From the NCBI GenBank assembly GCA_937902285.1, contig CALGTB010000169.1, forward strand, positions 1 through 17,733: DNA of 17,733 nucleotides, given 5' to 3'. Numbering within the stretch: position 1 is the first letter of the stretch; every line of letters starts with the position of its first letter. Below are positions 15,650 through 17,733 of this stretch, in pieces. Both the position numbers and the translations under genes were made by a program. Source of the stretch: an uncultured Actinomycetes bacterium. Lineage in GTDB: Bacteria > Actinomycetota > Actinomycetes > S36-B12. The notes below the pieces were generated by a model that was not told the DNA's origin, made no database searches, and saw nothing but the letters and a program-made list of their open reading frames with translations.

Positions 15650-15656
15650 GGCGCCA
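15627..15656 (-). repeat. Perfect 15-bp tandem duplication over the start codon
   Basis: CGTTGCATGGCGCCA occurs twice back to back (15627-15641 and 15642-15656, + strand). On the minus strand each copy supplies an in-frame ATG, at 15649 and 15634, so the protein begins MQRGA then MQRR. The length is five codons, so the reading frame is preserved. Confidence 0.8.
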
Positions 15657-15682
15657 TGGTGACAGGTGGACGCGCCCTCCCG

Positions 15683-16258
15683 TCAGTACTCTGCGATCCA
15701 GGCTGGGTCCCTGCCGATGAAGGCCATCAGCCTCGTCGCGGCGTCGGCGTCGCCCGCCACGGCGACACGCTCGCCGTAGTGGCCCGACGAGCGGAGCACC
15801 TGCTCGATGCCCTCCATGCCTGCGAGAAGACCGGCGCTGTAGTCGGCGTCCAGCGTGATCGACTGCCCGGAGGCGCGAGCGAGGTCCCAGCTGTGCATGA
15901 ACACGTCGGGCGTGACGAGCATGTCGATGGCCGATCCGAGGGGCATGGTGCCTGCCATCGGATGGGCGAACGCGGCGCTCGCCAGGTCTGGTCGTGCGAC
16001 GACCTCGCGCATGCCTCGGTCGAAGGCCGTCCAGTCGGTGGCCGGGTCCGTGGAGGCGGGATCGCGGCGGGGCAGGTCGATGCCGGCGCCGTCGTGCAGC
16101 ACCCCGGGGATCCAGTCGGTCAGGTGCCAGACCACGTCGCGCGCACGCCACCCGGCGACCGGTGCGGGCGCGTTCCAGTCGACGGTTCCCGACACGAGCC
16201 CGCCGAACGTGTCGGAGACGGCCCGGTAGCGGCCCGCGGAGTCGTCAGGCAGTGCCAT
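15683..16258 (-). CDS. DinB/maleylpyruvate-isomerase-like metal-binding protein
   Basis: The 191-residue protein has the four-helix layout of the DinB/maleylpyruvate isomerase N-terminal family common in actinobacteria. The ligand-bearing helix carries RARDVVWHLTDW (H45), and the third helix carries DVFMHSWDLARA, whose His lies in the expected second-ligand place. A first-helix His is not obvious, since the N-terminus is DDSAGRYRAVSDTF, so full metal binding is uncertain. The C-terminus is short and lacks the extra domain of true mycothiol-dependent maleylpyruvate isomerases. The start ATG overlaps the SRPBCC gene's end by 14 bp, with only a weak ribosome site. That overlap places it as the third cistron of an arsR-led operon, so it is probably controlled by that repressor. 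Enzymatic role unknown; mycothiol-linked chemistry is an inference from the family. Confidence 0.78.
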   Translation of the reverse strand: MALPDDSAGRYRAVSDTFGGLVSGTVDWNAPAPVAGWRARDVVWHLTDWIPGVLHDGAGIDLPRRDPASTDPATDWTAFDRGMREVVARPDLASAAFAHPMAGTMPLGSAIDMLVTPDVFMHSWDLARASGQSITLDADYSAGLLAGMEGIEQVLRSSGHYGERVAVAGDADAATRLMAFIGRDPAWIAEY

Positions 16259-16724
16259 GGCCCAGCATCTCGTCGAGCTTGGCGTATCCCTCGTTCACGC
16301 CCGACTCCATGCCGCTGCTCATCCACGAGTCGCGGACCTCGAAGCTCTCGCAGAGCGACCGGGCTGTCAGCCGGGTCATGCCGTTGCCCAGGTCGGTGAA
16401 CTCGAGGGTCTCCAGCAGGACGTCGTCGGGCTGCCCCTCCCAGGTGAACGTCTGGACGATTCGCGCGTCGCCGACCTGATGGAAGCAGCCGCGGAACGCG
16501 AACTCGTCGTCGCCGCGCGCCGCGATGTAGCGCCATGATCCGCCGGTCGTCGCGTTCCAGTAGTCGATGCGGGTGTCCAGGCTGTTGGGGCCGATCCACC
16601 GCACGAAGATGTCCGGGTCCAAGTGCGCCCGCATGACCTGCTCGGGCGTCGCCGCGAAATCGCGGAGGATGCGGATCATCGGCAGGTCGGGATCGGCCTC
16701 GATGTGCGCCTCGGTCATGGTCAT
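16245..16724 (-). CDS. SRPBCC (AHSA1-like) family protein
   Basis: The 159-residue product matches the activator-of-Hsp90-homologue-like SRPBCC group. An N-terminal strand and helix read IRILRDFAATPEQVMRAHLDPDIFVRWIGP (split across about residues 17-46), followed by the GGSWRYIA beta-strand, FAFRGCFHQV, RIVQTFTWEG, a LTARSLCESFEVRD strand and the final long helix MESGVNEGYAKLDEMLG. This fold forms a hydrophobic cavity for lipid-like ligands. It starts at ATG 16724, sharing four bases (ATGA) with the arsR stop. The strong GGAGGAGGAG ribosome site lies inside arsR. An ArsR-SRPBCC pair is a recurring actinobacterial arrangement, but the ligand is not known. MTM offers a second ATG at 16718. Confidence 0.88.
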   Translation of the reverse strand: MTMTEAHIEADPDLPMIRILRDFAATPEQVMRAHLDPDIFVRWIGPNSLDTRIDYWNATTGGSWRYIAARGDDEFAFRGCFHQVGDARIVQTFTWEGQPDDVLLETLEFTDLGNGMTRLTARSLCESFEVRDSWMSSGMESGVNEGYAKLDEMLGHGTA

Positions 16725-17065
16725 GCGATCTCCTCCTCCGCGGCAGCGCCGCTCATCTCAGCCAGGACGTCGTCGAGGCGCCGATAGCGCGCCTCCGCCT
16801 GGCGCTGGTAGCGCCGGATCCAGCCGGCCATGAGGTCGAGGACCTCCGGCTCGAGATGGACGGGCCGGCGTTGGGCGTCCCGCGTCTTCGTCACGAGCCC
16901 CGCGGTCTCGAGCACCTTGAGGTGCTTGGAGACCGCCTGCAGGCTGAGGTCGTAGCCCTCGGCCAGCGACGAGACGGTGGCATCTCCGTCGGCCAGTCGC
17001 GTCACCATGTCTCGCCGCGTGGGGTCGGCCAGCGCGCTGAACGCGAGGGACAGGTCGTCCGCCAT
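16721..17065 (-). CDS. ArsR-family winged-helix repressor without metal-type cysteines
   Basis: The 114-residue protein is a typical small ArsR/SmtB-type winged helix. It opens with FSALADPTRRDMVTRLADG (9-27), followed by the helix-turn-helix with recognition helix SLQAVSKHLKVLE (41-53) and the wing RDAQRRPVHLEPEVLDLM. It contains no cysteine, so the ELCVC metal site is absent and a non-metal or constitutive ligand role is likelier. The C-terminal half has a long basic/acidic helix (RRYQRQAEARYRR) suited to dimer contact. GGAGGAAGC precedes the ATG at 17065. Upstream lie a well-formed promoter and two identical palindromes, so it probably represses its own operon. The gene leads a three-gene overlapping operon with the SRPBCC and DinB-like genes. 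Confidence 0.92.
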   Translation of the reverse strand: MADDLSLAFSALADPTRRDMVTRLADGDATVSSLAEGYDLSLQAVSKHLKVLETAGLVTKTRDAQRRPVHLEPEVLDLMAGWIRRYQRQAEARYRRLDDVLAEMSGAAAEEEIA

Positions 17066-17074
17066 GCTTCCTCC

Positions 17075-17090
17075 TCAACCGTGTGGTTGA
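17075..17090. promoter_or_regulatory. Operator copy 1, TCAACC-N4-GGTTGA at the transcription start
   Basis: A perfect 6-bp-arm palindrome, with spacer GTGT, overlaps the predicted start of the arsR operon and lies just upstream of the GGAGGAAGC ribosome site. Binding here would block promoter clearance. Confidence 0.75.
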
Positions 17091-17092
17091 TG

Positions 17093-17121
17093 ACGATAGG
17101 CCGTTGTCGAGATGTAGTCAA
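17093..17121 (-). promoter_or_regulatory. arsR operon promoter TTGACT-N17-TATCGT
   Basis: On the minus strand TTGACT (17121-17116) and TATCGT (17098-17093) are separated by exactly 17 bp. The start site would fall near 17086, about 20 nt before the ATG. The -35 box lies inside the distal palindrome and the start site inside the proximal one. Confidence 0.75.
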
Positions 17122-17133
17122 CCCATCGGTTGA
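17118..17133. promoter_or_regulatory. Operator copy 2, TCAACC-N4-GGTTGA over the -35 box
   Basis: An identical palindrome, with spacer CATC, overlaps the TTGACT -35 box. Its centre is 43 bp from that of copy 1, close to four helical turns, so both sites face the same side of the DNA and could bind cooperatively. Confidence 0.75.
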
Positions 17134-17157
17134 TTTCACCTTCCATTGGCTGTGGCC

Positions 17158-17186
17158 TTGGCGCCTTCCCCTCGCCGGCGTAGCGT
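17158..17186 (+). promoter_or_regulatory. Probable promoter of the glycoside hydrolase gene, TTGGCG-N17-TAGCGT
   Basis: TTGGCG (17158-17163) and TAGCGT (17181-17186) are separated by 17 bp and would start transcription near 17193, 20-44 nt before the possible start codons. It is divergent from the arsR promoter. Operator copy 2 ends about 25 bp upstream of its -35 box, so direct repression is not obvious. Confidence 0.45.
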
Positions 17187-17236
17187 CGAGGCACAGGAAC
17201 GATCCGCGAACGATGACCGCGCTGGACGGGCTCATC

Positions 17237-17733
17237 ATGACGGCTCCGAGAATCCCCCGAATCCTGGTGGCCACGGCCGCCGCTGTCGCACTGCTCGCGG
17301 GGGTGACACCAGCGGTCGCCCGCGCCGAGGCCTACGTCGACGATCGCAACTTCGGACTGCATGTGCCCCAGCTCGCCGACGGGGTGGTGCCGACGGTGTC
17401 GTACGGCTCGGTGCGGCTGTGGGATGCGGGGGTGTCGTGGGGCCAGGTCGAGCAGCGCCGGGGCCAGTACTGGTGGGTGGGCCTCGACCATGCCGTGCAG
17501 GCGGCGAACGCCCAGAACGCGCAGATCCTCTATGTCCTGGGATCGACCCCGACGTGGGCGGCGTCGGACAGGTCGCAGGGCACGTATCCGAACCGCGGTG
17601 CCGCATCGAACCCGCGCTACCTGTCGGACTGGCGGCGCTGGGTGACGGCCGTCGTGACCCGGTACGGGCCGTCGATCGAGGCGTACCAGATCTGGAACGA
17701 GGCCAACCTCGCCACGTTCTGGCAGGGCACGCC
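17237..17733 (+). CDS. Secreted clan GH-A glycoside hydrolase, partial (window end)
   Basis: The gene runs off the window end, so only about 165 residues are visible. Translation gives a Sec signal (MTAPRIPRI, then hydrophobic to about residue 27, cleavage near ARAEA), then a domain beginning YVDDRNFGLHVPQL with SVRLWDAGVSWGQVE. The segment AYQIWNEANLATFWQG follows, where E155 in WNEAN is the expected general acid/base of the (beta/alpha)8 clan GH-A fold. The pattern is closest to GH39/cellulase-like enzymes. The nucleophile Glu and the family lie beyond the window. ATG 17237 is chosen because GGACGGG lies 6 nt upstream. In-frame ATG 17213 is a possible earlier start that would lengthen the N-region. 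The product would act on extracellular polysaccharide, and the substrate is unknown. Confidence 0.8.
   Translation, partial: MTAPRIPRILVATAAAVALLAGVTPAVARAEAYVDDRNFGLHVPQLADGVVPTVSYGSVRLWDAGVSWGQVEQRRGQYWWVGLDHAVQAANAQNAQILYVLGSTPTWAASDRSQGTYPNRGAASNPRYLSDWRRWVTAVVTRYGPSIEAYQIWNEANLATFWQGT

Noticed and set aside
15050..16399. Long + frame opposite the NlpC-like and DinB-like genes
   Set aside because: Antisense composition, no ribosome site and no motif; the minus strand has motif-supported genes.
1..17733. CRISPR array, complete mobile element or known defence system
   Set aside because: No regularly spaced repeats, transposase, integrase or defence-family motifs were seen on either strand; the only repeats are short and local.

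Overview
The window is high-GC DNA with dense, short-gapped genes. Start codons are ATG or GTG, several starts are preceded by GGAGG-type ribosome sites, and at least two genes look leaderless, with a TAnnnT box 6-7 nt before the start codon. An LLM-class (F420-type) oxidoreductase, a type II NADH dehydrogenase, many Sec-exported proteins and a septum-formation-like repeat protein all point to an actinobacterium. Genus cannot be read from this stretch.

Layout. Bases 1-325 hold no convincing gene, but begin with two imperfect tandem copies of a 20-bp motif that resemble the end of an insertion sequence. Next come a VOC-fold protein (326-694) and a serine beta-lactamase-like hydrolase (763-1764). 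From 1870 to 8222 runs a block of envelope genes on the + strand: a secreted protein, a small secreted or lipoprotein coupled to it by an ATGA overlap, a secreted protein with two septum-formation-like halves, a membrane-anchored PQQ-type beta-propeller, a roughly 16-helix membrane protein coupled to the propeller gene by a GTGA overlap, and a small leaderless secreted protein. A sedolisin-type (S53) secreted protease follows on the minus strand (8309-10162), then a divergent 14-helix DHA2 drug-efflux-type transporter (10356-11894).

The second half holds a small four-helix membrane protein under a clear promoter with an operator-like palindrome in its spacer (11914-12449), a convergent LLM oxidoreductase that overlaps it tail to tail, and a divergent NADH dehydrogenase (13481-14839). 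After that comes a minus-strand group: an ArsR-type repressor, an SRPBCC protein and a DinB/maleylpyruvate-isomerase-like protein in one overlapping operon, followed by a secreted NlpC/P60-like protein. The ArsR promoter carries two perfect copies of the palindrome TCAACC-N4-GGTTGA, one on the -35 box and one at the transcription start, which is the clearest regulatory circuit in the window. The window ends inside a secreted clan GH-A glycoside hydrolase transcribed away from arsR.

The most novel candidates are the 1870-7787 envelope cluster, especially the propeller/polytopic membrane pair, and the ArsR dual-operator circuit. No CRISPR array, rRNA, tRNA, complete mobile element or recognisable defence system is visible.
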